Assembly: GCF_000010725.1 (NCBI RefSeq)
Contig: NC_013854.1
Span: 1,455,001-1,519,000 of the forward strand
DNA length: 64,000 nt
DNA from: Azospirillum sp. B510
GTDB lineage: Bacteria > Pseudomonadota > Alphaproteobacteria > Azospirillales > Azospirillaceae
Direction: 5' to 3'
The translations under genes and the position numbers were made by a program. The notes under the pieces were generated by a model. It worked only from the letters and a program-made list of their open reading frames with translations. It was not told the DNA's origin and ran no database searches. Numbering within the stretch: the first letter of the stretch is position 1; the number at the start of each line of letters is the position of its first letter. Shown piece by piece: positions 24,945 through 32,752 of this stretch.

Positions 24945-26144
24945 GTGGCGACCGAGACCCGGACCACCCAAGGCGCTCCGCCGCCGGGTGGCGTATCGTT
25001 TTCCCTCAGCGACCCGACGTTCCGCGCCATCGTCTACCAGATCCTGGTGGTCGGCGCGGTCGTCCTGGTCGGCTGGTTCCTGATTTCAAACACGCTCGAC
25101 AACCTCGCGCGGCGCTCGATCGCGACCGGGTATCATTTCCTGGAGCGTGAAGCGGCCTTCGGCATCGGCGAGTCGCTGATCGACTATTCGCCGAAGGACA
25201 GCTATGGCCGGGCCTTCCTGGTCGGTGTCCTGAACACGCTGAAGGTGTCGATCATCGGCGTCGTCCTGGCGACGGTCATCGGCACGATCATCGGCGTCGC
25301 CCGCCTGTCCAGCAATTGGCTGATCGCCAGGCTGGCCTCGACCTATGTCGAGATCATCCGCAACATCCCGCCGCTGCTGCAACTGTTCTTCTGGTACGCC
25401 CTGGTGTCGGACGGACTGCCGCCGGTGCGCCAGGCGCTGAATCCGTTGCCGGGCGTCTTCCTGTCGCAGCGCGGCCTGCGCGTGCCGGTTCCCGCCGCCG
25501 ATCCGGTCTGGAGCAGCATGGGCATCGCGTTCCTGGTCGGCATCGCCGCCGCCTGGGGGGTGTCGCGCTGGGCCAAGGCGCGGCAGGCCCGCACCGGACA
25601 GCGGTTCCCCGCCGGCTGGGCCGGGCTCGGCCTGATCATCGGCCTGCCGATCCTGGCCTGGCTCGCCGGCGGAGCGCCGACGGCGCTGGACATGCCGACG
25701 CTGGCCGGCTTCAACTTCTCCGGCGGCCTCGCCATCTCTCCGGAATTCTTCGCGATCCTGACCGGCCTGACCCTCTACACCGCGGCCTTCATCGCCGAGG
25801 TGGTGCGCAGCGGCATCAAGGCGGTCAACTGGGGCCAGACCGAGGCGGCCCGCGCGCTGGGCCTGCCGAGCGGCCCGACCCTGCGCCTGGTGATCCTGCC
25901 GCAGGCGCTGCGGGTGATCGTGCCGCCGCTGACCAGCCAGTATCTGAACCTGACCAAGAACAGCTCGCTGGCGCTGGCCATCGGCTATCCCGATCTGGTG
26001 TCGATCGCCAACACGACGCTGAACCAGACCGGTCAGGCGATCGAAGGCGTGACGATGATCATGGGCACCTATCTGGTCATCAGCCTCAGCATCTCGATCT
26101 TCATGAACTGGTACAACAAGCGCATCGCGCTGGTGGAGCGGTAA
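24945..26144 (+). CDS. aapQ: General L-amino-acid ABC transporter permease
   Basis: 399 residues from a GTG at 24945 that follows GGGGGAG. About eight membrane segments. The split His/Glu/Gln permease pattern includes FLVGVLNTLKVSIIGVVLATVIGTIIG, the STYVEIIRNIPPLLQLFFWY signature, an AapQ-specific insertion (about 165-250), and the EAA loop EAARALGLPSGPTLRLVILPQALRVIVPP that contacts the ATPase (motif core EAARALGLPSGPTLRL). It pairs with AapM 5 bases downstream. Confidence 0.95.
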   Translation: MATETRTTQGAPPPGGVSFSLSDPTFRAIVYQILVVGAVVLVGWFLISNTLDNLARRSIATGYHFLEREAAFGIGESLIDYSPKDSYGRAFLVGVLNTLKVSIIGVVLATVIGTIIGVARLSSNWLIARLASTYVEIIRNIPPLLQLFFWYALVSDGLPPVRQALNPLPGVFLSQRGLRVPVPAADPVWSSMGIAFLVGIAAAWGVSRWAKARQARTGQRFPAGWAGLGLIIGLPILAWLAGGAPTALDMPTLAGFNFSGGLAISPEFFAILTGLTLYTAAFIAEVVRSGIKAVNWGQTEAARALGLPSGPTLRLVILPQALRVIVPPLTSQYLNLTKNSSLALAIGYPDLVSIANTTLNQTGQAIEGVTMIMGTYLVISLSISIFMNWYNKRIALVER

Positions 26145-26149
26145 CGGCC

Positions 26150-27256
26150 ATGACCGACAACGTGCAAAGCGTCGGCCTGCCGGACGAGCGTCCGCCGGCC
26201 AACACCGTAGGCCCGATCGCGTGGCTGCGGAACAACCTGTTCAACAGCTGGTACAACGCCATCCTGACCATCCTGGTCATTGGTCTGCTCGGCTCCGCGA
26301 TCCCGCCTTTTCTCAACTGGCTGCTGATCCGCGCCCACGGCTTCGAGTCCACCTCCGCGGTCTGCCGGCAGGATGCCAGCGGCGCCTGCTGGGGGTTCAT
26401 CAGCGAGAAGCTGCGCTTCATCATGTTCGGCATGTTCCCCTGGGAACAGCAGTGGCGGCCGCTGGTGACCATCGGCATCTTCATCGCCCTGCTGGTCGCC
26501 AGCTGCGACCGCCGTTTCTGGAAGCCGTGGCTCGGGCTGGTCTGGGCCGCCGGGCTGGCGCTGGTGGCGGTCCTGATGTGGGGCGGCGTCCTTGGCCTGA
26601 CCTATGTCGAGAACACGCTGTGGGGCGGCCTGCCGCTGACCATTATCCTGTCGGTGATCGGTCTGGCCGTCGCCTTCCCGCTGTCGATCCTGCTGGCGCT
26701 GGGCCGGCGGTCGAACATGCCGGCGGTGAAGGTGCTGTGCGTCACCTACATCGAGCTGATTCGCGGCGTGCCGCTGATCAGCCTGCTGTTCATGGCCTCG
26801 GTGATGCTGCCGCTGTTTCTGCCGAACGGCGTGTCGATCGACAAGCTGCTGCGGGCGCAGATCGCCTTCATCCTGTTCGCCGCCGCCTATATGGCCGAGG
26901 CGATCCGTGGCGGCCTTCAGGCGATCCCGAAGGGGCAGTATGAGGCGGCCGACGGGCTGGGGCTCAGCTATTGGCAGAAGATGCGCAAGATCGTCCTGCC
27001 GCAGGCGCTGGCCGTCGCCATCCCGCCGCTGGTGAACACCTTCATCAGCTTCTTCAAGGACACCTCGCTCGTCATCATCATCGGCCTCTACGATCTGCTC
27101 GGCACCGCCAAGGCGGCGCTGTCCGACCCGTCCTGGCGCGGTTTCTACCGCGAGGCCTATCTGTTCATCGGCGTGATCTACTGGATATTCTGCTTCAGCA
27201 TGTCGAAATACAGCCAGAAGCTCGAACGCGATCTCAATCGCGGCCACCGCCGCTAG
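26150..27256 (+). CDS. aapM: General L-amino-acid ABC transporter permease
   Basis: 368 residues from the ATG at 26150, five bases after the aapQ stop. Domain layout resembles AapQ: an N-terminal span ([21 protein letters not shown]), a polar region containing three Cys, a mid-protein pair of spans, then the His/Glu/Gln permease core with [20 protein letters not shown] and [20 protein letters not shown] (EAA loop). It forms the membrane channel with AapQ. A much longer in-frame opening exists upstream but lies within aapQ in another frame. Confidence 0.95.
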   Translation: MTDNVQSVGLPDERPPANTVGPIAWLRNNLFNSWYNAILTILVIGLLGSAIPPFLNWLLIRAHGFESTSAVCRQDASGACWGFISEKLRFIMFGMFPWEQQWRPLVTIGIFIALLVASCDRRFWKPWLGLVWAAGLALVAVLMWGGVLGLTYVENTLWGGLPLTIILSVIGLAVAFPLSILLALGRRSNMPAVKVLCVTYIELIRGVPLISLLFMASVMLPLFLPNGVSIDKLLRAQIAFILFAAAYMAEAIRGGLQAIPKGQYEAADGLGLSYWQKMRKIVLPQALAVAIPPLVNTFISFFKDTSLVIIIGLYDLLGTAKAALSDPSWRGFYREAYLFIGVIYWIFCFSMSKYSQKLERDLNRGHRR

Positions 27257-27285
27257 ATCCTTGCCGTCAGGGAGACGTAAGATCC

Positions 27286-28071
27286 ATGTCCCAGGCCATG
27301 TCCCAGGCCGCCAAGCCGAAGCACACCCTCAGCGGCGAGGAGATCATCCGCTGCTCGGGCGTCAACAAGTGGTACGGCGAGTTCCACGTCCTGAAGGACG
27401 TCAATCTCCGCGTCCAGAAGGGCGAGCGCATCGTCGTCTGCGGCCCGTCCGGGTCGGGAAAATCGACGATGATCCGCTGCCTGAACCGGCTGGAGGAGCA
27501 TCAGAAGGGCACGATCGTCATCGACGGGATCGAGCTGACCAACAACCTGAAGAACATCGAGCTGGTCCGTCGCGAAGTCGGCATGGTGTTCCAGCACTTC
27601 AACCTGTTCCCGCATTTGACCGTGCTGGAGAACTGCACGCTCGCCCCCATCTGGGTCCGCAAGATGCCGAAGGCGGAGGCGGAGGAGCGGGCGATGAGCT
27701 ACCTGAAGCGGGTGCGCATCGCCGAGCAGGCCAAGAAATATCCGGGCCAGCTGTCGGGCGGCCAGCAGCAGCGCGTCGCCATCGCGCGGTCGCTGTGCAT
27801 GAGCCCGAAGGTGATGCTGTTCGACGAGCCGACGTCGGCGCTCGACCCCGAGATGGTCAAGGAGGTGCTGGACGTCATGATCGGGCTGGCCGAGGACGGC
27901 ATGACCATGCTGTGCGTCACGCACGAGATGGGTTTCGCCAAGTCGGTCGCCGACCGCGTGATCTTCATGGACCGTGGCGAGATCGTCGAGCAGGACACGC
28001 CGGACGCCTTCTTCTCGAATCCGAAGTCCGAGCGTACACGCCTGTTCCTCAGCCAGATCCTGAACCATTGA
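27286..28071 (+). CDS. aapP: General L-amino-acid ABC transporter ATP-binding protein
   Basis: 261 residues. Walker [11 protein letters not shown]-loop [15 protein letters not shown], signature [15 protein letters not shown], Walker [14 protein letters not shown] and H-loop VTHEMGFAK are all intact. It energises AapQM. A GGGAGACG ribosome site precedes the ATG at 27286; an in-frame ATG four codons later is less well placed. It is last in the aapJQMP order and is followed by a strong hairpin. Confidence 0.97.
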   Translation: MSQAMSQAAKPKHTLSGEEIIRCSGVNKWYGEFHVLKDVNLRVQKGERIVVCGPSGSGKSTMIRCLNRLEEHQKGTIVIDGIELTNNLKNIELVRREVGMVFQHFNLFPHLTVLENCTLAPIWVRKMPKAEAEERAMSYLKRVRIAEQAKKYPGQLSGGQQQRVAIARSLCMSPKVMLFDEPTSALDPEMVKEVLDVMIGLAEDGMTMLCVTHEMGFAKSVADRVIFMDRGEIVEQDTPDAFFSNPKSERTRLFLSQILNH

Positions 28072-28077
28072 TCACCG

Positions 28078-28110
28078 GACGGATCGGCGGTTGATTTCCG
28101 CCGATCCGTC
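28078..28110 (+). terminator. Hairpin ending the aap operon
   Basis: GACGGATCGGCGG (28078-28090), loop ttgattt, CCGCCGATCCGTC (28098-28110): 13 perfect pairs starting 7 bases after the aapP stop. No U-run follows. Confidence 0.75.
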
Positions 28111-28236
28111 ATATGGAAACAAAACACCTCGACTTAAGGTGCGCGGCGCAATGTCCTGTGGCGCCGCGCCCCCGTTTGCGGTTCAATCGGTCGCCTGACG
28201 TGCTGTTCGACCGATCCGCTTACGGAGATCGAGGTT

Positions 28237-29322
28237 ATGGACCTGCTCAGCCCCCGTCCCAGCGTTGGCCAGATCAAGCCGTACCGTCCCATCCGCCCGC
28301 CGCGTGACGGCCGCCGATGGATCGACCTGTCGCTGACCCACAATCCCCTCGGCCCCAGCCCGTTGGCTCTGGATGCCTATTGCGAGGCGGCGACCCGGAT
28401 CCACCGCTATCCCGACTGGGACCAGGAACCGTTGCGCCACGCCATCGCGCGCCGCCATTCCATCGATGCCGAGCATATCGTCTGCACCGCCGGATCGGAG
28501 GAGCTGATCCATCTGGTCGCCCAGGCCTTCGCCGGTCCGGGTGACGAGGTGCTGTGCCATGAGCGGGGTTATCGCGGATTCCTCAAGGCGATCCGCGCCG
28601 CCGGCGCCACCGCGGTCGTCGCCGCCGAGCGCGACATGGTGGTGGATGTCGAGGCGCTGATCGACCGCGCCAGCGAGCGGACGAGAATCTGTTTCCTCGC
28701 CAACCCCAACAACCCGACCGGGACCTACATCCCGGCCGACGCGGTGCAGCGCCTGCGCGCCGGCCTGCCGTCCCACACGCTGCTGGTGCTGGATTCGGCC
28801 TATGCCGATTATTGCCGGCTGCCCGACTACAGCGACGGCACGGAGATCGTCGAGACCTCCGACAATGTCATGCTGATCCGCACCTTCTCGAAAATGCATG
28901 GGTTGGCGGGGCTGCGGGTCGGCTGGGGCTATGGTCCGGCCACGGTGATCGAGGCGGTGAACGCCATCCGCGGCGCCTTCAACGTCTCGCTGCCGGCGCA
29001 GTTGACCGCCGCCGCCGCCCTGAGCGATGCCGAGCATGAGGAGGCGACCTTCGCCCACAATGCCCAATGGCTGCCCTGGCTGTCGCGCGAGCTGGCGCGG
29101 GTCGGGCTGCGGGTCTATCCCAGCGTCTGCAATTTCGTGCTCGCCCGCGTGCCGACCGATCCGTCGCTCGGCACCCAGGCGGTCATCGACCATCTCGCCC
29201 GCCGCGGCATCCTGGTGAAGGCGGTGACCGAATACGGCCTGCCCGACTGCCTGCGCATCACCGTCGGCCGGGAAGAGGAGAACAAGGCGCTGGTTGTGGC
29301 GTTGGCGGAGATTCTCGGGTGA
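28237..29322 (+). CDS. Class I/II aminotransferase, histidinol-phosphate aminotransferase-like
   Basis: 361 residues, HisC/CobD-type fold I aminotransferase. Motifs: LSLTHNPLGPSP at the N-terminus, CTAGSEELIHLVAQAF (PLP phosphate side), FLANPNNPTGTYIP, VLDSAYADYC, and the Lys loop IRTFSKMHGLAGLRVGWGYG; the final Arg lies in CLRITVGREEEN. It transfers an amino group, in HisC from glutamate to imidazole acetol phosphate; aromatic amino-acid aminotransferase is a real alternative, since alphaproteobacteria often carry several HisC paralogues. The leader (28112-28236) holds two hairpins, GCGCGGCGC/GCGCCGCGC and ATCGGTCG/CGACCGAT, which could be regulatory. Confidence 0.85.
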   Translation: MDLLSPRPSVGQIKPYRPIRPPRDGRRWIDLSLTHNPLGPSPLALDAYCEAATRIHRYPDWDQEPLRHAIARRHSIDAEHIVCTAGSEELIHLVAQAFAGPGDEVLCHERGYRGFLKAIRAAGATAVVAAERDMVVDVEALIDRASERTRICFLANPNNPTGTYIPADAVQRLRAGLPSHTLLVLDSAYADYCRLPDYSDGTEIVETSDNVMLIRTFSKMHGLAGLRVGWGYGPATVIEAVNAIRGAFNVSLPAQLTAAAALSDAEHEEATFAHNAQWLPWLSRELARVGLRVYPSVCNFVLARVPTDPSLGTQAVIDHLARRGILVKAVTEYGLPDCLRITVGREEENKALVVALAEILG

Positions 29323-29386
29323 TGAAAGGGGGCGGGAGGGCTGCGGCGGAACGACGCGCGCAAACAGTCGGGAGACATACCCGCTT

Positions 29387-29400
29387 TTGATGCAGATCAA
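29387..29400 (+). promoter_or_regulatory. FNR/FixK-type box upstream of small RNA A
   Basis: TTGATGCAGATCAA, a full TTGAT-N4-ATCAA match. Centre at 29393.5, exactly 41.5 bases before the conserved RNA 5' sequence. A -10-like GATAAG (29422-29427) is correctly placed between them. Confidence 0.75.
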
Positions 29401-29434
29401 CGAAGGAGCTAGGTCAATCCGGATAAGGTCCTTC

Positions 29435-29496
29435 CTGTCTCTAACCCTCCCTGTATCACTGAGCCGGAGCATCCGCATGGATGGCTCCGGTTTTTT
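29435..29496 (+). ncRNA. Putative FNR-activated small RNA, copy A
   Basis: About 62 nt. It begins with CUGUCUCUAACCCUCCCUGU, identical to copy B and 19/20 with copy C. After AUCACUGAG-type linker sequence comes a terminator: 29464-29474 pairs with 29479-29490 around loop gcat with one bulge, then UUUUUU (29491-29496). There is no start codon followed by a sensible ORF, and the 20-mer is the only part shared with the other copies apart from the promoter, so it is likely the functional seed. It lies 112 bases past the aminotransferase stop, in its own transcription unit. 5' end inferred. Confidence 0.75.
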
Positions 29497-29557
29497 CTTT
29501 GCCGGTCTGCCGCGGCATGGTGCGGCTGCTGGAAGGCATCGACAAAGTATCGGCCGG

Positions 29558-29571
29558 TTGACATGCATCAA
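29558..29571 (+). promoter_or_regulatory. FNR/FixK-type box upstream of small RNA B
   Basis: TTGACATGCATCAA, one mismatch (T to C at position 5) from TTGAT-N4-ATCAA. Centre at 29564.5, 40.5 bases before the conserved RNA sequence; -10-like GTAGAC at 29593-29598. Confidence 0.65.
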
Positions 29572-29604
29572 CGCGGGAGGGGGCCGATCGGCGTAGACCT
29601 TTGG

Positions 29605-29663
29605 CTGTCTCTAACCCTCCCTGTTTCACAGGAGGCGCCGGTTCCGGAGCCTCCTGTTTTTTT
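29605..29663 (+). ncRNA. Putative FNR-activated small RNA, copy B
   Basis: About 59 nt, a tandem neighbour of copy A. It opens with the same 20 bases (CUGUCUCUAACCCUCCCUGU), then UUC, then a terminator whose arms are ACAGGAGGC (29628-29636) and GCCTCCTGT (29649-29657), ending in a run of seven T (29657-29663). The hairpin sequence is unrelated to that of A or C. It ends 25 bases before the 3' end of the converging DUF6460-like gene. Confidence 0.75.
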
Positions 29664-29687
29664 GTCCGGATTTCTCGGGAGCGGGAC

Positions 29688-29933
29688 CTACGAGTGCGTG
29701 CGCGAGCGGCTCCAGCGCAGCACCAGCCCGATCAGCGACAGCGGCACCACCACGACGGCGCCGATCAGGATGTAGGGCAGGGCCCAGCGGCCGGCGTCGA
29801 TCGCCAGTTCCGCGATGTCGCGCACCGTTTGCCAGCTGTTCGTCAGGATGCTGGCCGGATCGATGTGCAGGAACGACAGCAGGAAGCCGACGACGAAGCA
29901 CAGCACCAGCGTCCGGATGATCCATTCCACCAA
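29688..29933 (-). CDS. Small membrane protein, DUF6460-like
   Basis: 81 residues with two hydrophobic segments: IIRTLVLCFVVGFLLSFLHI (about 5-24) and YILIGAVVVVPLSLIGLVLRW (about 54-74), joined by WQTVRDIAELAIDAGRWALP. This resembles a small alphaproteobacterial inner-membrane family of unknown function (DUF6460, assigned with moderate certainty). It is convergent with small RNA B. Confidence 0.7.
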   Translation of the reverse strand: MVEWIIRTLVLCFVVGFLLSFLHIDPASILTNSWQTVRDIAELAIDAGRWALPYILIGAVVVVPLSLIGLVLRWSRSRTHS

Positions 29934-30068
29934 GGGCCAACCTCACACGCGTCGGGGCGGCGCATCCGCCCGGCCTGAGACAACGCGCCGCCCCGCGATC
30001 GGGTTCCGGCGCCTTGCCGTAGATGGGGCGGAGTGGGCGCGCTGGTCAAGGGGGGCGTCGCCCCGGTC

Positions 30069-30686
30069 TCACCCCGCCAGCGGGATATGGGTCGCGGCGC
30101 CGCGCGGGATCACGCCGTCAAGCCGCGGGTCGCGGACCTCGCGGGCGACATGGCGGGTCGGGACGAAGCCCATGCTCTGATAGAGCGGCAGCGCTTTCGG
30201 ATGGTCGAAGGTGCAGGTATTGACGACCAGGGTCTTCGCCCCGCCGTCCCATGCCTTGCGGATCGCGCTGTCGAGCAGCCAGGGACCGAGCTTGTGACCG
30301 ATGAAATCGGGAATCAGGCCGAAATAGGCCAGATCGGTCTCCGCGCTCCGCCGATCCAGCTCGGCGAAACCGGCCGGCGTGCCGTCGACATGGAGCACCC
30401 ACACCTCCACCAGCGGGTCGTGGATCGAGCGCTCCAACTCCTTGCGCGGCATGCGGCGGCGTTCGTGCCACAGCCAGGGCTCCCCCACCGTGTCGTAGAG
30501 GTAGCGGTAGAAGGACCAGCTCGGCGGATTGGCCCGGACCAGCGCCAAGTTGCCCGCCGGCTGGCGCAGCGGCGCATGGGCGGGCGGTGCCGTCATCCTC
30601 AGATAGGTGACGATCACCGGCAAATGGCCCGGCCGGCTCGCGGCTGGCGGAACCGGACGGGTCAGGGAGAAGGGTTGGTCAGCCAT
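30069..30686 (-). CDS. GNAT-family N-acetyltransferase
   Basis: 205 residues. The acetyl-CoA site is in the middle: VEVWVLHVDGTPAGFAELDRR, AYFGLIPDFIGHKLGPWLLDSAIRKAW and VNTCTFDHPKALPLYQSMGF. The segment IVTYLRMTAPPA before the core is common in this subfamily, which favours the ATG at 30686 although it overlaps the upstream ypeA-like gene by 25 bases; an ATG at 30596 (residue 31) has no good ribosome site. Substrate unknown. It is last in the minus-strand run from the Nudix gene. Confidence 0.85.
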   Translation of the reverse strand: MADQPFSLTRPVPPAASRPGHLPVIVTYLRMTAPPAHAPLRQPAGNLALVRANPPSWSFYRYLYDTVGEPWLWHERRRMPRKELERSIHDPLVEVWVLHVDGTPAGFAELDRRSAETDLAYFGLIPDFIGHKLGPWLLDSAIRKAWDGGAKTLVVNTCTFDHPKALPLYQSMGFVPTRHVAREVRDPRLDGVIPRGAATHIPLAG

Positions 30687-31096
30687 TTCTGCATCAGCGT
30701 TGAGGGTGGCTTGGCATAACCCAGCCGCTCATAGAAGGCCAACACCTTCTGGTTGGTGCTCCTGACCAGAAGCTGAACCTTCGGCATGCCGGTGGCGGCC
30801 AGCCAGGATTCGGCTTCAGCGACCATGCGGCGGCCAAGGCCCCGGCCCTGCTGGGCGGGATCGACGGCGAGGTAATAGATCCAGCCGCGATGACCATCCT
30901 GCCCGACCATGGCGGTCGCGACGATCCTGTCGTCGATAAGACAGGCCAGCACGGTGGAATTCTCCTTCGACAATGCAAGGGCGAAATCCGCCGCGGGGTC
31001 GTTCCAGGGGACCAGCAGTCCGCAGGCGGACCACAGGGCGACGACGGCGTCGCGGTCCTCCGCCGCGCAGGCCCTGACAGCAATGGAATCGGTCAC
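30662..31096 (-). CDS. YpeA-type GNAT acetyltransferase
   Basis: 144 residues from a GTG at 31096 that overlaps the stop of the sulfurtransferase gene (GTGA), implying translational coupling. An ATG 48 bases upstream adds residues with no family match. The sequence tracks E. coli YpeA closely: VALWSACGLLVPWNDP, VGQDGHRGWIYYLAVDP, GRGLGRRMVAEAESWL, PKVQLLVR and FYERLGY. Acetyl-CoA binding is in QGRGLGRRM. The biological acceptor is unknown. Confidence 0.88.
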   Translation of the reverse strand: MTDSIAVRACAAEDRDAVVALWSACGLLVPWNDPAADFALALSKENSTVLACLIDDRIVATAMVGQDGHRGWIYYLAVDPAQQGRGLGRRMVAEAESWLAATGMPKVQLLVRSTNQKVLAFYERLGYAKPPSTLMQKWLTNPSP

Positions 31097-31980
31097 GGCT
31101 GGCGTGGCCCGGTTTCCAGCGGCAGATCCTCCCGCAGGCCCCATTCGGCCCAGGAGCCGTCATAGATCGCCACGTCCGCCTTGCCGGCGGTGGCGAGGCC
31201 GAGGGCGATGACGCAGGCGGTGATGCCGCTGCCGCAGGACGCCACCACCGGCCGCTCCAGATCCAGCCCGGCGGAGCGCGCCTTCGCGGCGATGGCGTCC
31301 GGCGGCAGCAGAGTTTTGGTTTCGGCGTCGATCAGGTCGGTGTGGGGCAGGTTGAAGCTGCCGGGGATCCGGCCGCTGCGCCGTCCTGGCCAGGGCTCCG
31401 CCACCGTCCCTTCGAAGCGCGGCTGGGCGCGGGCGTCGGTCACCTGATCGGATCGGGTGTCGATGTTGGCCAGAACCTGATCGGCGCTGCGGATCAGCTC
31501 CGGCCGTTTGCGGGCGGTGAAGGCCGCCGGCTGGACCGCGGCCGGGTCTCCCGAGTCGGTCGGGTGGCCCTCGGCCAGCCATTTCGGCAGGCCGCCGTCG
31601 AGGACCGCGACCCGCTCGAAGCCGAACAGGCGGAACAGCCACCAGACGCGCGCCGCCGCCGTCGCCATGCCGGCGCTGTCATAGACGACCACGGTATCGC
31701 CGTCGCCGATGCCGAGCGCGCCGACCTTCGCGGCGAAAATGGCCTCGTCCGGGGCCATATGGGGCAGGGGATGGGTATCCGGCGCCGCCACCTCGTCGAC
31801 ATCGAACAGCCGGGCGCCGGGAATGCGGCAAGCCGCGAACTCCGCCCGGATGTCGCGCTTCAGGGCCGGCATGTGCCAGGACCCGTCGAGCGGCTTCAGG
31901 CCGGTCCGGCCCAGGTTGCGGGCGAGCCAGTCGGTGGAGACGACGGGGCCGGTCAGCGGTTCGACACTGTTCTCGCTCAT
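31093..31980 (-). CDS. sseA: 3-mercaptopyruvate sulfurtransferase
   Basis: 295 residues, two rhodanese domains. The N-terminal one lacks a catalytic Cys, and the C-terminal one has the active loop CGSGITACV, which is diagnostic for mercaptopyruvate rather than thiosulfate as donor. Other landmarks: VVSTDWLARNLGRTGLKPLDGSWHMP (start), VVVYDSAGMATAAARVWWL and GRIPGSFNLPHTDLID. It transfers sulfur from mercaptopyruvate to thiols or cyanide. The genes for cysteine synthase and an alanyl-tRNA editing protein lie just upstream in the same run, so a cysteine-handling operon is likely. Confidence 0.95.
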   Translation of the reverse strand: MSENSVEPLTGPVVSTDWLARNLGRTGLKPLDGSWHMPALKRDIRAEFAACRIPGARLFDVDEVAAPDTHPLPHMAPDEAIFAAKVGALGIGDGDTVVVYDSAGMATAAARVWWLFRLFGFERVAVLDGGLPKWLAEGHPTDSGDPAAVQPAAFTARKRPELIRSADQVLANIDTRSDQVTDARAQPRFEGTVAEPWPGRRSGRIPGSFNLPHTDLIDAETKTLLPPDAIAAKARSAGLDLERPVVASCGSGITACVIALGLATAGKADVAIYDGSWAEWGLREDLPLETGPRQP

Positions 31981-32014
31981 GCTGCGCGTCCTTGGGTGGG
32001 CGATGGAAGGGGGC

Positions 32015-32722
32015 TCAGTCCTTCAGCGCGATGACGACGCGCCGGTTCTGCTTGCCCTTGTTTTCGATCTTCGTGACCTCGATTCCGCCGATCTCGCCGG
32101 TGCGGGCGACATGGGTGCCGCCGCAGGGCTGCAAATCGACGCCCTCGACATTCAGCAGGCGCACCCGGCCGCCGCCGGCCGGCGGCTTCACCGACATGGT
32201 GCGCACCAGCTCCGGCTGTGCCGCCATCTCCTCGTCGCTGATCCAGCGGGTGCCGACCGGCGTGTCGGCGGCGATCAGCCTGTTGACCGCCTCGGCGAGG
32301 ACGTCCTTGTCGAGGGATTCGGCCGGGACGTTGAAGTCCAGCCGGCTCTTGTCCGCCCCGATCTGGCCGCCGGTCACCGATCCCGGCACCACCGCGCACA
32401 GCAGATGGAGCGCGGTGTGCATGCGCATGTGGCGATAGCGGCGCTCCCAATCGATCTCCGCCTCCACCGCCGTGCCGGGGTCGGGCAGCTCCTGCCCCTC
32501 CTCCGGCACATGGATGACGTCGTCGGGGCCGGCGTCGCCCTTGACGGTGTCCTTGATGCGGACGGTGAAGCCGTCGAAGCGCAGGGCGCCGCTGTCGCCC
32601 GGCTGGCCGCCGCCGGTCGGGTAGAAAACGGTGCGGTCGAGCCGGATGCCGCGCTCATCCACCGTCGTGACGGTGGCGACGCAGTTGCGGGCGTAGGCGT
32701 CCTCGCGGAACAGCGCGTCCAT
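32015..32722 (-). CDS. Alanyl-tRNA editing protein (AlaX type)
   Basis: 235 residues, free-standing homologue of the AlaRS editing domain that hydrolyses Ser- or Gly-tRNA(Ala). N-terminal beta domain: RTVFYPTGGGQPGDSG. Zinc site: HMRMHTALHLLCAV (His-x3-His) and CGGTHVARTGEIG (Cys-x3-His). The length fits the AlaX-M group. It lies 34 bases upstream of sseA and 30 bases after cysK, a neighbourhood consistent with Ser/Cys homeostasis. Confidence 0.93.
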   Translation of the reverse strand: MDALFREDAYARNCVATVTTVDERGIRLDRTVFYPTGGGQPGDSGALRFDGFTVRIKDTVKGDAGPDDVIHVPEEGQELPDPGTAVEAEIDWERRYRHMRMHTALHLLCAVVPGSVTGGQIGADKSRLDFNVPAESLDKDVLAEAVNRLIAADTPVGTRWISDEEMAAQPELVRTMSVKPPAGGGRVRLLNVEGVDLQPCGGTHVARTGEIGGIEVTKIENKGKQNRRVVIALKD

Positions 32723-32752
32723 GTCTTCCCTGGATTCCTTAATCAGAGCGAC

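Noticed and set aside
27268-27274. CAGGGAG before aapP as a small-RNA target
   Set aside because: Only 7 bases pair, and the next bases do not extend the match.
28141-28169. GCGCGGCGC/GCGCCGCGC hairpin as an intrinsic terminator
   Set aside because: No U-run follows and the aap operon already has a hairpin just after aapP; kept only as a possible leader structure of the aminotransferase gene.
30594-30596. ATG at 30596 as start of the GNAT gene at 30069-30686
   Set aside because: Sequence immediately before it (IVTYLR) appears conserved in the subfamily, so the upstream start that overlaps the previous gene is preferred.
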